Origin: Streptomyces sp. CBMA29
Lineage (GTDB): Bacteria; Actinomycetota; Actinomycetes; Streptomycetales; Streptomycetaceae
NCBI RefSeq assembly: GCF_014596445.1
Contig: NZ_MECL01000224.1
Span: 113,256 to 177,255, forward strand
Direction of reading: 5' to 3'
Length of the DNA: 64,000 nt
Made by a program: the position numbers and the translations under genes. The notes beneath the pieces were generated by a model. The model did no database searches. It saw only the letters and a list, made by a program, of their open reading frames with translations, and had not been told where the DNA came from. Positions 25,082 through 34,261 of this stretch are shown in pieces; the first letter of the stretch is position 1, and each line of letters starts with the position of its first letter.

Positions 25082-25900
25082 TCAGAGGGCGTTGCGCATC
25101 CGGAGGATGATCTCTTCGCCGGCGGCGACGCCGGCTGTGGTGAGGCCGGTGACGTGGGGGGCGGTCCAGCCGGAGTCGGCCAGCTCGCCGTGGCCGGGGC
25201 GCCAGCCCTCATCGGCGGCGAGGAGCAGATCGGCGTCGAGGAGGGAGTCGCCGGCGGCGAGGACGCGGTCGGCGCCGGTGCGGCGGACGACCTCGGCGAG
25301 GGCGGCGGACTTGCTGAGCGGCAGCGGCACGGCGTAGATCTTGCGGCCCTGGAGCGAGACGGTCCAGCCGCGGGGTTCGGCCCAGGCGGCGAGTTCCTTG
25401 ACCCAGCCGGCGGGGAGGCGTTCGCGGTCGACCACGAGGTAGGCGAAGAGCTCTTCCGCGATGCGCTCCTTGCGCAGCCACGCGGGGTCGGCGGTGGCGG
25501 CGAGGTGGGCGCGTACCTCGTCCAGCGGCGCGGAGCCGTCGGCGAGACGGCGGCGGATCTCGGCGTTCCAGTCGTGGTCGGTGCGGCCGTCGACCAGCAG
25601 GTGGCCGCCGTTGGCGCAGATGGCGTACTGCGGCTGGGGTCCCGGCAGGCTGATCCGGCGGTACTGCTTGCGGGTGCGGGTGGTGGAGGGCACGAACTGC
25701 CCGGCCTCCGCGGCGAGTCGGACCAGCATTCCGGCCGCGGTCTCGGTCATGTAGGACAGCGGCTTGGCCTCGTGCACCTCGACGCAGAGCAGGCGGGGCG
25801 CGTGTTCGTCGGCCATGGTGAGGGCGAGCGCCGCGGTGGAGTAGATCAGCGTGCGGTCGAGGTCGCTGGCGACCAGCGTGCGGTTCTGACGGATACTCAC
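25082..25900 (-). CDS. HAD phosphatase of the Ter-associated biosynthetic operon
   Basis: 272 residues. GTG at 25900 overlaps the previous gene's stop by four bases (GTGA), so the two are translationally coupled. HAD motif I LVASDLDRTLIYS, a large Cof-type cap, a Lys motif near PLSKSAALAEVV and motif IV AAGDSLLDADLLLAA. In Ter-system neighbourhoods a HAD phosphatase accompanies phosphoribosyltransferase-like proteins and a CitE-like lyase; comparative genomics has proposed that they make a nucleoside-like metabolite. Confidence 0.88.
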   Translation of the reverse strand: MSIRQNRTLVASDLDRTLIYSTAALALTMADEHAPRLLCVEVHEAKPLSYMTETAAGMLVRLAAEAGQFVPSTTRTRKQYRRISLPGPQPQYAICANGGHLLVDGRTDHDWNAEIRRRLADGSAPLDEVRAHLAATADPAWLRKERIAEELFAYLVVDRERLPAGWVKELAAWAEPRGWTVSLQGRKIYAVPLPLSKSAALAEVVRRTGADRVLAAGDSLLDADLLLAADEGWRPGHGELADSGWTAPHVTGLTTAGVAAGEEIILRMRNAL

Positions 25901-28413
25901 TTCGCCTCCACCGCCTTGCCGTCGGTCCCGGTGGCCCCTCGGGTGTAGCGGGGGTGGATGAGACCCACGCAGGAGTACGGCAGCCCGTCCACCTCCTCGA
26001 CCGGTACGCCGCGCTGCGCGGCCAGCAGGCGGACGTGGTCGAGGTCGGCGCCCACACCGCGCTGCGCGAGGATCCTCCAGGGCACCCGGCGCAGCAGCAC
26101 GCGGGTGGTCTCGCCGACGCCGGGCTTGACGAGATTCACGTCGCCGATGCCGTACTCCTCGCTGATCCGCTCGACCGCGGCCCAGCCCGCCCAGGTGGGT
26201 GAACGGTCCGTTGAACGCAGCGACTTGACGTCCTCGGCGACGGCGTCGCCGACCCGGTCGAAGGCGGCGGTGACGGTATCGAGGAAGAGCCCGGAGACGT
26301 CGGCGCCCGCCAGCTCGCGGTAGAACTTCGCGCCGTGGAAGTCGTCGGGCCCGGTCAGGTCGGCGCGCAGCACGGTGCGCGAAATGAGCCCGGAGACCGT
26401 GGAGTTGAGGCACGCGGAGGGGATCAGGAAGTCGTCACGGGTGCCGTAGGTGGACACGCAGCCGCCGGGGTCGGCGAGCACCGCGATGCCCGGGTCGAAG
26501 ACGCCTTCGCCGTCGAAGTCCCTGACGGCTTCGGCCAGTTCGCGGGTGATGGCGCCCTTGCCCGTCCAGCCGTCGACGAACACGGCGTTCGCCGCGTCGT
26601 GGTGGGCGGCCAGCCAGCTCAGCGCGTTGCGGTCGATGCCGCGGCCTCGGACGATGGAGACGGCGTAGTGCGGCAGGTCCAGGCCGTGCGCGTGCCGGGC
26701 CCAGCGGCGCATCAGCACGCCGACCGGGGTGCCCGCGCGGGCCAGCGAGACCAGGACGGCGTCCGGGCCGCGCTCGGCGAGCACGAGTTCGGTGACGGCG
26801 CCGACCGCGCGCGCGATGCGTTCGGCGGAGCCGTCGAGGGCCGCCTTGAACAGGTTCTGGTAGTCGGCGCTCGGCTGGTACTCGACGGGCAGCGACTCCG
26901 CGTAGTGCGCGCCGCCGCTCTGGATGGCCTCCTCGCGCTCCTCGGTCGGCGCTTCCAGCTCGACCTCCGACAGGTCCTTGAGCAGCCAGCCGACCTCGTC
27001 CGCCGCGTACGACGAGAAGGCGGGGCCGCGCAGGGGCTCGGGCAGCGGTCGGGCGGCGGCGCTCACAGGGGCGGGGCTCATCGGGGCGGCGTGTCCGTTC
27101 GGTCGGGGACGGGACTCGGTTCCGGCGGCGAGCCGGGACCGCAACCGGGCGTGCAGCCGGGGCCGCGGCCGGTAGGTGGGGACGACGGCGACCAGCACGC
27201 CGCCGGTGTGCGCGGCGAGCTGCGCGATCAGGCCGCCGGGCCCGTACAGCTCGGGGGTCTCGCCCGCGGAGTCGATGACGCAGACGACCGCGTCGAAGCC
27301 CGCGCCCGCCACGTTGTACGCGTACCGGTCGCCGGGGCCGTCGCTGGGCTCGTCGTGGGCGGGGAAGACGATCCGGCTGCGGATGGCGTAGCCGGGGTCG
27401 TCGACGGCCAGCACCGGCGAGCGGGTGGTGGTGGAGTAGCGGACGTCCACGCCGTCGGTGTGCTGCCGCAGCGCCTCCGCCAGCCGCAGCGGGGCGTACA
27501 TCAGCTCCTCGTTGCCGAGGACCAGGACGCGGCGGGCGCCGGGCGGGAGAGCGGCGGCCAGCCGCCGGCCCATCGCGGGCAGCGCGGCCTCCAGGGCGGC
27601 GCGGTGCTCGGGCAGGAAGCCGTGCCTGCCGCCGTCCGGCACCCCGGCCGGCCAGTCCAGCTCGACGTGCGTGAGGTCGTAAAAGTCGGCGGGCGCGGGC
27701 GGCGGCGTCTCGTGGGCGGCCACCAGGGCCTGGCCGCGCTCCAGCACGCCCTCGGGGAGGGTGACGGCGCCCGCGACCAGGGCGACGACGTCCACGCGGG
27801 CGCCGAGGCCGGCGGCGAAGTCGTCCATCCTGGCCCGGTCGGCGGCGGACCGCATGTCGGTCAGCGCGACCACCACGTACCGCTCGCGCGGGTGCCGTCC
27901 GTGCAGGTCACGGATAGTGTTGAGGATGGTCTGGCCGGTGGAGAACTCGTCGTCGACCAGGACCAGCGGGCCGCTGCCCGCCAGCAGCGCCGGGTCCTCG
28001 GGGAGCAGCAGGTGTCCGGTGGCGTGGCTGTGCTCCTCCTGGAAGCCGCCGCCCGCCGCGACGCCCGCGACCTCGCGCCGGGTGGAGTGCAGGTACGGCA
28101 CACCGCCGATGCCGTCGGCGACGCAGTGGCCGAGCCCTGTCGCGGTCTCGGCGTAGCCGAGGACCACGGCGTCGGCGACCGCGTCCGGGCCGAGCAGGCC
28201 GCGGACCCGCTCGCCGAGCGCGTACGCGGAGCCGTAGACCGCGCGCGGGTCCTGCGGGACGTGCTTGCCGAGGATGTTGGAGACCAGCAGGTGGGCGCGC
28301 TTGGGGTTGCGGCGCAGCGCGAGGCCGAGCACTGCGTGCAGGCCCTCGCCCACCAGGCCGATGCCCAGCCGGTCCGCGACCCACTGACCCGGCCAGGGCG
28401 TGTGCGTTGCCAT
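25897..28413 (-). CDS. fused phosphoribosyltransferase-TRSP and StiP-like protein of the Ter cluster
   Basis: 838 residues from ATG at 28413. The N-terminal half (about 1-415) has the PRPP-binding signature LVLVDDEFSTGQTILNTI and a C-terminal TRSP-like domain (ARRVLVLGNEELMYAPLRLA). A low-complexity linker (RPRPNGHAAPMSPAPVSAAA) follows. The C-terminal half (about 455-838) is the StiP-like PRTase-related family: GGAHYAESLPVEYQPSADY, LVSLARAGTPVGVLMRRW, VFVDGWTGKGAITREL. As I know them, these halves are usually separate neighbouring genes; here they form one open frame. The gene follows the CitE-like gene by 111 bases and overlaps the HAD gene. Confidence 0.85.
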   Translation of the reverse strand: MATHTPWPGQWVADRLGIGLVGEGLHAVLGLALRRNPKRAHLLVSNILGKHVPQDPRAVYGSAYALGERVRGLLGPDAVADAVVLGYAETATGLGHCVADGIGGVPYLHSTRREVAGVAAGGGFQEEHSHATGHLLLPEDPALLAGSGPLVLVDDEFSTGQTILNTIRDLHGRHPRERYVVVALTDMRSAADRARMDDFAAGLGARVDVVALVAGAVTLPEGVLERGQALVAAHETPPPAPADFYDLTHVELDWPAGVPDGGRHGFLPEHRAALEAALPAMGRRLAAALPPGARRVLVLGNEELMYAPLRLAEALRQHTDGVDVRYSTTTRSPVLAVDDPGYAIRSRIVFPAHDEPSDGPGDRYAYNVAGAGFDAVVCVIDSAGETPELYGPGGLIAQLAAHTGGVLVAVVPTYRPRPRLHARLRSRLAAGTESRPRPNGHAAPMSPAPVSAAARPLPEPLRGPAFSSYAADEVGWLLKDLSEVELEAPTEEREEAIQSGGAHYAESLPVEYQPSADYQNLFKAALDGSAERIARAVGAVTELVLAERGPDAVLVSLARAGTPVGVLMRRWARHAHGLDLPHYAVSIVRGRGIDRNALSWLAAHHDAANAVFVDGWTGKGAITRELAEAVRDFDGEGVFDPGIAVLADPGGCVSTYGTRDDFLIPSACLNSTVSGLISRTVLRADLTGPDDFHGAKFYRELAGADVSGLFLDTVTAAFDRVGDAVAEDVKSLRSTDRSPTWAGWAAVERISEEYGIGDVNLVKPGVGETTRVLLRRVPWRILAQRGVGADLDHVRLLAAQRGVPVEEVDGLPYSCVGLIHPRYTRGATGTDGKAVEAK

Positions 28414-28524
28414 GCGGTGCTTCTCTTCCGTTCGGTGCGAGCGCGGCGCGGGGGCCGTGCTCAGGGCTGGGCGCGGCTCCTGGCCGTGCTCAGGACTGCG
28501 CTGAAGGCTGTTCCGGGACCGCGC

Positions 28525-29691
28525 TCAGGACTGCGGCAGGCTCGCCGCGAGCAGTTCCACGAAGCCGATGTCCTCCTGGGCGACGCCGAAAACCTCGGCG
28601 CGGCGCATGGTGCGCTCCGCCCAGGCGCGGTGCGGCTTCACCTCGTTCATCTTGTTGGTGTACGCGGAGCGCATGACGCCGCCGCCGGAGCGGTCCTCGT
28701 CGAGTATGTCGGCCGCGTCGCAGAACTCCTCGTGAGTGACGACGCTCAGCGCGTGCACGACGGGCACGTGGGTGGGGTGGATGCAGGTCTTGCCCTGGAG
28801 GCCGTTGGCGCGGTCCAGCTCGATCTCGCGGAGCAGTCCGTCCATGTCGCGCTCGATGAGGGTGTCGCGCAGGTCCTCGGCCTCGGGGGTGAAGGGGCTG
28901 CGGCGCAGTTGCGGCTTGAACATCCGCTCGTGGTGCCTGAAATATTCCCAGACCGGTCCCGTCACGGTGAAGCCGCTGCCGTCGGCGCGGCCGAGGACGT
29001 TGACCACGTCGGCGATCACCGAGGCGACGATCTGTACGTCGTAGGCGGTCATCGCGGGGGCGCGGCGCAGGCCGTAGGAGGAGCAGAAGTCGGTGACGCC
29101 CAGGCGCAGGGCGAGCACCCGCTCGCGGTATTTGTCGACCGTCCTGGATATCCCGTAGAGCGTCTCGACCCGGCTCTCCAGGTGCAGGAGCTGCGGGGAC
29201 TCCAGTACGGGCATGGCGAAAAGCCGCTGTCCGCTGGCGGCCTCCGCGTGGGCCATGGCCTCCAGGAACGGGACGCCGGTCTCCTCGGTGAACTTGGGCA
29301 GCACGAATCCGGACAGCAGTTCCACGGTGCCGCCGAGCCGGGTCACCAGGTCGGTGATCTGCGCGGGCGTGCGGACCCGGACGAACAGCAGCGGAAGCGC
29401 CGCCTCCGGCCGGGTCGCGAGATCGGCGAACTGCCGGACGAGATTGGCCTCACCTGCGACGACGTCGCGGTCGTCGATGGAGTCCTCCAGGCACAGGACC
29501 ATCGACACCACACCCCGGGCGGCCTGCTTCACCACGTCGTCCGCGAGCTGCGGGCGGGTGGCGGGGCTGTAGAGGGTGGCGCCGAGGGCGACCGCGAGCA
29601 TGCGTGCGGGCGAGTCGGCAGTGAACTCCTGCGGCTCGCGGTGAAACAGTTCGCTCCTGGCTTCAGGAGCGAGGTGCCCGAAGTGTCGCAT
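28525..29691 (-). CDS. HpcH/HpaI aldolase / citrate-lyase beta-like protein of the Ter cluster
   Basis: 388 residues from ATG at 29691 (MRHFGHLAPE); an ATG three codons earlier is also possible. A TIM-barrel CitE-like core: MVLCLEDSIDDRDV (metal-binding Glu/Asp), LLFVRVRTPAQI (conserved Arg), FAMPVLESPQLLHLESRVET (Glu) and GKTCIHPTHVPVVHAL near the end. Such lyases cleave or form C-C bonds with CoA-thioester or keto-acid substrates. First gene of a three-gene operon with the fused PRTase and HAD genes, facing away from a TerD gene. Confidence 0.87.
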   Translation of the reverse strand: MRHFGHLAPEARSELFHREPQEFTADSPARMLAVALGATLYSPATRPQLADDVVKQAARGVVSMVLCLEDSIDDRDVVAGEANLVRQFADLATRPEAALPLLFVRVRTPAQITDLVTRLGGTVELLSGFVLPKFTEETGVPFLEAMAHAEAASGQRLFAMPVLESPQLLHLESRVETLYGISRTVDKYRERVLALRLGVTDFCSSYGLRRAPAMTAYDVQIVASVIADVVNVLGRADGSGFTVTGPVWEYFRHHERMFKPQLRRSPFTPEAEDLRDTLIERDMDGLLREIELDRANGLQGKTCIHPTHVPVVHALSVVTHEEFCDAADILDEDRSGGGVMRSAYTNKMNEVKPHRAWAERTMRRAEVFGVAQEDIGFVELLAASLPQS

Positions 29692-29854
29692 ACGCCCCAT
29701 TTCGAGGTAGTGAGCCCGATGATATCTGGCCGATTATCGTACGTGCGAGCATGGGGTAGAGGTTCCCTCCACACGTGAAAAACAGGTAACCGCGGCGGGT
29801 CCGCCGCGTGACCGTCACGCCCGGCGTTGTGGCGCACGCCACGGGGAGGGCAGG

Positions 29855-30775
29855 ATGACCGGTATGACGCACGTGATGGTGAAGGGCTCGAACACCCCAC
29901 TGGACGCCCCCGGAATCCGGGCGGTACTGCGCTGGACCCCGGCGTCCGGTTCCCCCGACGTTGACGCCTCCGTGCTGCTGCTCGGTTCCCACGGCAAGGT
30001 CCGTTCCGACGCCGACTTCGTCTTCTACAACGAACCGCGCCACCCCTCGGGGCTCGCCCGTCACCTGCCCAAGAAGCGCGTCTCCGGCAGCCTGACCGAC
30101 ACCGTCGAGGTCGACCTGGCCGCGCTCGGCCCCGACGTGGACCGCGTCGTGATCGTCGCCTCCTGCGACGGCGGCCCCTTCCGCCAGGTCCAGGACCTGT
30201 GCGTGCTCCTCTACGACACCACGGGGCCGCAGCACGCCCCGGTCATCACCTTCGAGGTGCGCCCCGACACCGGCTACGAGACCGCCCTGAACTGCGGCGA
30301 GATCTACCGCAAGGACGGCGGCTGGAAATTCCGCGCCCTGGGCCAGGGGTACGACACCGGTCTGGTCGGCGTGGCCACCGAATTCGGCATCGCGGTGGAC
30401 GACGTCGAGGGCGGCGACTCCGACCGTACCGCCGTACCGGCCACGACCGCGCCGCCCACCGTCTCCCCGGCGGCGCCGCCCACGGCCGGGCCGGTGTCCC
30501 AGCAGACCGCGCCGTACGCCCAGGAGCCGGAGCCGGCGCCCACCAGTGCGTACGGATACCCGCTCCAGGCGCCCTCGCCCGGCCACGTGCCCGCACAGCC
30601 CGCCTACGGCTACCCGCAGCCCGTGGCGGCCACCACGGCCCCGCCGGTCCACCAGCAGCCCCAGCAGGGCTACCCGGCGTACGGCTACCCGCAGCCGGTG
30701 GCCGCCGCTGCCGCCGCCAACGACGGCAGCTTCCAACTGCCGCCGCAGGGACCCCAGTTCCAGTCGGGCGGCTGA
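29855..30775 (+). CDS. TerD-family protein with YGYP-repeat tail
   Basis: 306 residues, ATG at 29855 with GGGGAGGG four bases before. The TerD domain occupies about 5-185: VLRWTPASGSPDVDASVLLL, FVFYNEPRHPSGLARHL, GETALNCGEIYR-like YETALNCGEIYRKDGGWKFR and ALGQGYDTGLVGVATEFGIA. The usual DFDLDAS calcium motif is here PDVDAS, so one ligand may be lost. The disordered Pro-rich tail carries repeated AYGYP units. It is transcribed divergently from the CitE operon and toward the TerC operon. Confidence 0.88.
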   Translation: MTGMTHVMVKGSNTPLDAPGIRAVLRWTPASGSPDVDASVLLLGSHGKVRSDADFVFYNEPRHPSGLARHLPKKRVSGSLTDTVEVDLAALGPDVDRVVIVASCDGGPFRQVQDLCVLLYDTTGPQHAPVITFEVRPDTGYETALNCGEIYRKDGGWKFRALGQGYDTGLVGVATEFGIAVDDVEGGDSDRTAVPATTAPPTVSPAAPPTAGPVSQQTAPYAQEPEPAPTSAYGYPLQAPSPGHVPAQPAYGYPQPVAATTAPPVHQQPQQGYPAYGYPQPVAAAAAANDGSFQLPPQGPQFQSGG

Positions 30776-30854
30776 CCCGGCCCGGCGGCCCGCCGGACGG
30801 AGTCCGGCGCAGCCGTCCGAAGCCCGCGAAGCGGCGCGAGGGCGGCAGAGAAGA

Positions 30855-31586
30855 CTAGACCTTGGACTTGTAGCCGCGGCCCCACTGGAGGCCCCAGCCG
30901 TAGAGCCGGTCGATCTCGGCCTGGAAGCCGTAGACGTACCTGACCTCGCGGCGCACCACCAGCTCGCCCTTGCGGTTCTCGATCAGCACGACGGCGCACG
31001 AACGGGCCTGCGGCTCCCGCTCGTTGAGCGGGATCTCGATGCGCGGGCCCGAGGTCGGGAAGATCTCGACCTTCGCGTGCGTGCGGTCGAAGGCGGGCGT
31101 GCCGTCGTAGATGTAGACGAAGACCAGCAGCCGCCGGAATTCGTCCCGCTTGTCGAAGTTGATGTACAGCGTCTCGCCCGAGGTGCCGCCGAACCGGTCG
31201 TCGCCGCTCATCTGGATGTACGGCGGCGCGTCCAGGTCGCCCAGCAGATTGCCGAGCGGCTGGACAACTCCCTTGCTCCCGTCGGCCAGTTCGTACATGC
31301 AGGCCAGGTCGAGGTCGACATTGACCATGGCGGGTCCGGCCGCCTGCACCACGCGCGGTTTGAAGACATCGATCTGGCGGCGGAAGAACCCGCCGTTGGA
31401 GGTGGCCCAGCCACCGGTGTCGGATGTCCGCATCGACCAGGAGAGGTTGACCCGGAGGTTGCCGACGGCCGCTCCCTGCTTGGTCAGCGACACCATCGGG
31501 TGCCGCTTGGTGAGTTCCACGGTGTGCGCGTTCGCGACGTCGAACTGCTGCCCGCCGCTCGGCCGCAGAAAACTCCACCAGGCCAT
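30855..31586 (-). CDS. TerD-family protein (TerA-like), last gene of the TerD-TerC operon
   Basis: 243 residues from ATG at 31586 (GAGGG upstream). Core blocks: VELTKRHPMVSLTKQ, LRVNLSWSMRTSDTGGW, VNVDLDLACMYEL (in place of DFDLDAS), GVVQPLGNLLGDLDAPPYIQ, LYINFDKRDEFRRLLVFVYI and IEIPLNEREPQARSCAVVLI. The domain layout resembles TerA-type members, which have a TerD fold with a longer insertion. It lies 70 bases after terC on the same strand. Confidence 0.82.
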   Translation of the reverse strand: MAWWSFLRPSGGQQFDVANAHTVELTKRHPMVSLTKQGAAVGNLRVNLSWSMRTSDTGGWATSNGGFFRRQIDVFKPRVVQAAGPAMVNVDLDLACMYELADGSKGVVQPLGNLLGDLDAPPYIQMSGDDRFGGTSGETLYINFDKRDEFRRLLVFVYIYDGTPAFDRTHAKVEIFPTSGPRIEIPLNEREPQARSCAVVLIENRKGELVVRREVRYVYGFQAEIDRLYGWGLQWGRGYKSKV

Positions 31587-31656
31587 CTGCCCTCGCCCTC
31601 CCCTGACATGAGGCTGCCCCCGCCGGGCGGCGGGGGCAGCACTGGCGCGACCGGGG

Positions 31657-32862
31657 TCAGACCCCGCTCGCGACTTCCGCCTTGTCGCCGTCCTTGTCAC
31701 CGTCCGGTTGCTCGGAGTCTTCCCCGAGTCGGCGGTTGCGTACCACCGAGGACCAGTACGAAGCGGCGATCAGCACCACACCGACCAGACCGGTGATGAC
31801 CTCACTGACGTCGTACTTGATCGTGACGAGCAGGATGACGGCCAGCGCGCCGATCGCGTAGTGCGCGCCGTGCTCCAGGTAGACGTAGTCGTCCAGGGTG
31901 CCCTTGCGGACCAGGAAGACGGTCAGCGACCTGATGTACATCGCGCCGATGCCGAGACCCAGCGCGATCTCGAAGATGTCGTTGCTGACCGCGAAGGCGC
32001 CGACGACACCGTCGAAGGAGAAGGAGGCGTCGATGACTTCGAGGTAGAGGAACATGAAGAACGCGGCCTTGCCCGCCAGGCCCACGACCTGTCCGGTGCT
32101 GACGCCGTTGCCGTTCTTCGCCGCGACGGGCACCGCTGCGCCCGCTTCCGCGCCGGCGGCGCCCGCAGCGCCTTCGTCGTCCTCGCCGTCCTCGTCATCC
32201 TCCAGCCGCTCCTCGAAGAAGCTGGAGACACCGCCGACGACGAGATACGTGAGCAGGCCGCCGACACCCGCCAGCAGCACCGTCTCGCCCTTGTCGATGG
32301 TGCCGTGACCGCCGTGCAGCGGGACGCCGGTGGCGACGGTGGTGGCGGCGACGAGCAGCACGACCAGCGCGACCACGACGGAGAGCATGTCCAGCTTGCC
32401 GACCTTGGCCAGCGGCTTCTCCAGCCAGCCCAGCCAGGTGATCTCCCGCTCCTCGAAGATGAAGTCGAGGAAAATCATCAGCAGGAACATGCCGCCGAAG
32501 GCGGCGATCGCCGGGTGCGCGCCGGTGACCAGCGCCTCGTAGCGGTCGTGGTCGTTGATCGCGACCTTGACCGCTTCCCACGGACTGAGCTTGGCCGTGA
32601 TCGCGACGATGACGATCGGGAAGACGAGCCTCATACCGAAGACGGCGATCAGCACGCCGATGGTGAGGAACATCTTCTGCCAGAAGGCGTTCATTTTGCG
32701 GAGAATGCCCGCGTTGATCACCGCGTTGTCGAACGAGAGTGAGATCTCCAGGACGGACAGGATCGCGACGATCGCCAGGCCCTTCCAGTCCCAGAGGATG
32801 AAGGCCAGGACCAGTCCGGCGATGGTGACGCCGAACGACCAGCCGAATGTTCTGAGGAGCAC
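31657..32862 (-). CDS. TerC-like membrane protein (DUF475)
   Basis: 401 residues with about nine helices. The two TerC signatures are ISLSFDNAVINAGILRKM and DASFSFDGVVGAFAVSNDIF, acidic motifs within membrane helices that are thought to bind or move a metal ion such as manganese. A cytoplasmic acidic loop (ERLEDDEDGEDDEG) and a Gly/Ala linker lie between halves, and a charged tail ends the protein. The gene sits between two TerD genes and a TerA-like gene, all on one strand. In Ter systems TerC is the membrane partner of soluble TerD proteins. Confidence 0.92.
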   Translation of the reverse strand: MLLRTFGWSFGVTIAGLVLAFILWDWKGLAIVAILSVLEISLSFDNAVINAGILRKMNAFWQKMFLTIGVLIAVFGMRLVFPIVIVAITAKLSPWEAVKVAINDHDRYEALVTGAHPAIAAFGGMFLLMIFLDFIFEEREITWLGWLEKPLAKVGKLDMLSVVVALVVLLVAATTVATGVPLHGGHGTIDKGETVLLAGVGGLLTYLVVGGVSSFFEERLEDDEDGEDDEGAAGAAGAEAGAAVPVAAKNGNGVSTGQVVGLAGKAAFFMFLYLEVIDASFSFDGVVGAFAVSNDIFEIALGLGIGAMYIRSLTVFLVRKGTLDDYVYLEHGAHYAIGALAVILLVTIKYDVSEVITGLVGVVLIAASYWSSVVRNRRLGEDSEQPDGDKDGDKAEVASGV

Positions 32863-32919
32863 TGGCGCTACCTACCTATTTCCCTGATGATCACGAGGAC
32901 CCCCGCGAGGTACGCGGCT

Positions 32920-33495
32920 TTACGAAACGTTGACCCCGAAGTCTAGGGCGATGCCGCGCAGTCCGGAGGCGTACCCCTGACCTACCGCACGGAACTTCCA
33001 CTCGCCGCTGTAGCGGTAGAGCTCGCCGAAGATCATCGCGGTCTCGGTGGAGGCGTCCTCGGTCAGGTCGTAGCGGGCCAGTTCGGCGCCGTCGGCCTGG
33101 TTGAGCACCCGGATGTAGGCGTCGCTGACCTGGCCGAAGGTCTGCGAACGGGCGTCGGCGTCGTAGATCGAGACCGGGAAGACGATCTTGTCGACGCGCT
33201 CGGGGACCAGGCTCAGGTCCACCAGGATCGTCTCGTCGTCACCGCCGGTGCCGCCGACCAGTTCGTCGCCGGTGTGCTCGACGGAGCCCTCCGGGCTCTT
33301 GAGGTTGTTGTAGAAGACGAAGAACTCGTCTCCCAGGACCCGGCCGTTGCCGCAGAGCAACGCGCTGGCGTCCAGGTCGAAGTCGGCTCCGGTGGTCGAG
33401 CGGGAACTCCAGCCGAGACCGATCTGCACCTTGGTGAGATTCGGCGCGGCCTTGGAGAGGGAGACATTGCCCCCCTTGGCGAGCGTGACGCCCAT
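32920..33495 (-). CDS. terD: TerD-family calcium-binding stress protein
   Basis: 191 residues, full family length. It has GADFDLDASALL (calcium ligands), FFVFYNNLKSPEGSVEHTGD, IVFPVSIYDADARSQTFGQV and the C-terminal GELYRYSGEWKFRAVGQGYA. Cytoplasmic. Known TerD paralogues affect tellurite resistance and, in Streptomyces, differentiation. Its neighbour 83 bases upstream is a clear tandem paralogue. terC follows 57 bases downstream, so the three form an operon. Confidence 0.95.
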   Translation of the reverse strand: MGVTLAKGGNVSLSKAAPNLTKVQIGLGWSSRSTTGADFDLDASALLCGNGRVLGDEFFVFYNNLKSPEGSVEHTGDELVGGTGGDDETILVDLSLVPERVDKIVFPVSIYDADARSQTFGQVSDAYIRVLNQADGAELARYDLTEDASTETAMIFGELYRYSGEWKFRAVGQGYASGLRGIALDFGVNVS

Positions 33496-33577
33496 CGTGT
33501 TTCGTTCCTCCCCGTTGTCTGGGTGTGCTCCGTGGGTCAGAAAGGTGCGGCGCCCGCGGCCGGGCGCCGCACCGCGG

Positions 33578-34153
33578 TCAGACGTTGACGCCGAAGTCCT
33601 GGGCGATGCCGCGCAGTCCCGAGGCGTAGCCCTGGCCGATGGCGCGGAACTTCCACTCCGCGCCGTGCCGGTACAGCTCGCCGAAGACCATGGCGGTCTC
33701 GGTCGAGGCGTCCTCGGTCAGGTCGTAGCGGGCCAGCTCGCGCTGGTCCGCCGCGTTGAGCACCCGGATGTAGGCGTTGCGCACCTGGCCGAAGCTCTGC
33801 TGGCGGCTCTCGGCCTCGTAGATGGAGACGGGGAAGACGATCTTCGCGACGTCGGCCGGGACCCCGGCCAGATTCACGTTGATGACCTCGTCGTCGCCCT
33901 CGCCCTCACCGGTGAGATTGTCACCGGTGTGCACCACGGAGCCGTCGGGGCTGGTGAGGTTGTTGAAGAAGACGAAGTGCGCGTCGGAGAGCACCTTGCC
34001 CTGGTCGCTGGTGAGCAGCGCGCTCGCGTCGAGGTCGAAGTCGTTGCCGGTGGTGGTGCGGGCGTCCCAGCCCAGACCGACGACGACGGCCGTGAGATTC
34101 GGCGCCTCCTTGGTCAGCGAGACGTTGCCACCCTTGCTGAGGCTGACTCCCAC
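33578..34153 (-). CDS. terD: TerD-family calcium-binding stress protein, first gene of operon
   Basis: 191 residues from GTG at 34153, chosen because GGGAGGA lies seven bases before it and it gives exactly the length of its paralogue. The four extra residues from 34165 lack a site. It carries GNDFDLDASALLTSDQGKVL, FFNNLTSPDGSVVHTGDNLT and GELYRHGAEWKFRAIGQGYA. It arose by tandem duplication with the next gene; the two diverge most in the loop after DFDLDAS. The promoter should lie in the 34157-34261 gap. Confidence 0.95.
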   Translation of the reverse strand: MGVSLSKGGNVSLTKEAPNLTAVVVGLGWDARTTTGNDFDLDASALLTSDQGKVLSDAHFVFFNNLTSPDGSVVHTGDNLTGEGEGDDEVINVNLAGVPADVAKIVFPVSIYEAESRQQSFGQVRNAYIRVLNAADQRELARYDLTEDASTETAMVFGELYRHGAEWKFRAIGQGYASGLRGIAQDFGVNV

Positions 34154-34261
34154 GAGTCCTCCCAAATCGGTTCGTGCGTGCTGTGTGCGTGGCGTACGCG
34201 TGCACAGATCCTGCGCTGGTGCCGGATCAACGTGCCGAGCTTAGTGACGGGTTCCCGAGGT

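Noticed and set aside
26335..29778. Stop-free plus-strand frame of 1147 codons
   Set aside because: It is exactly antisense to the PRTase fusion and CitE-like genes. Its sequence is low-complexity Gly/Arg/Val with no domain, an effect of G/C third positions.
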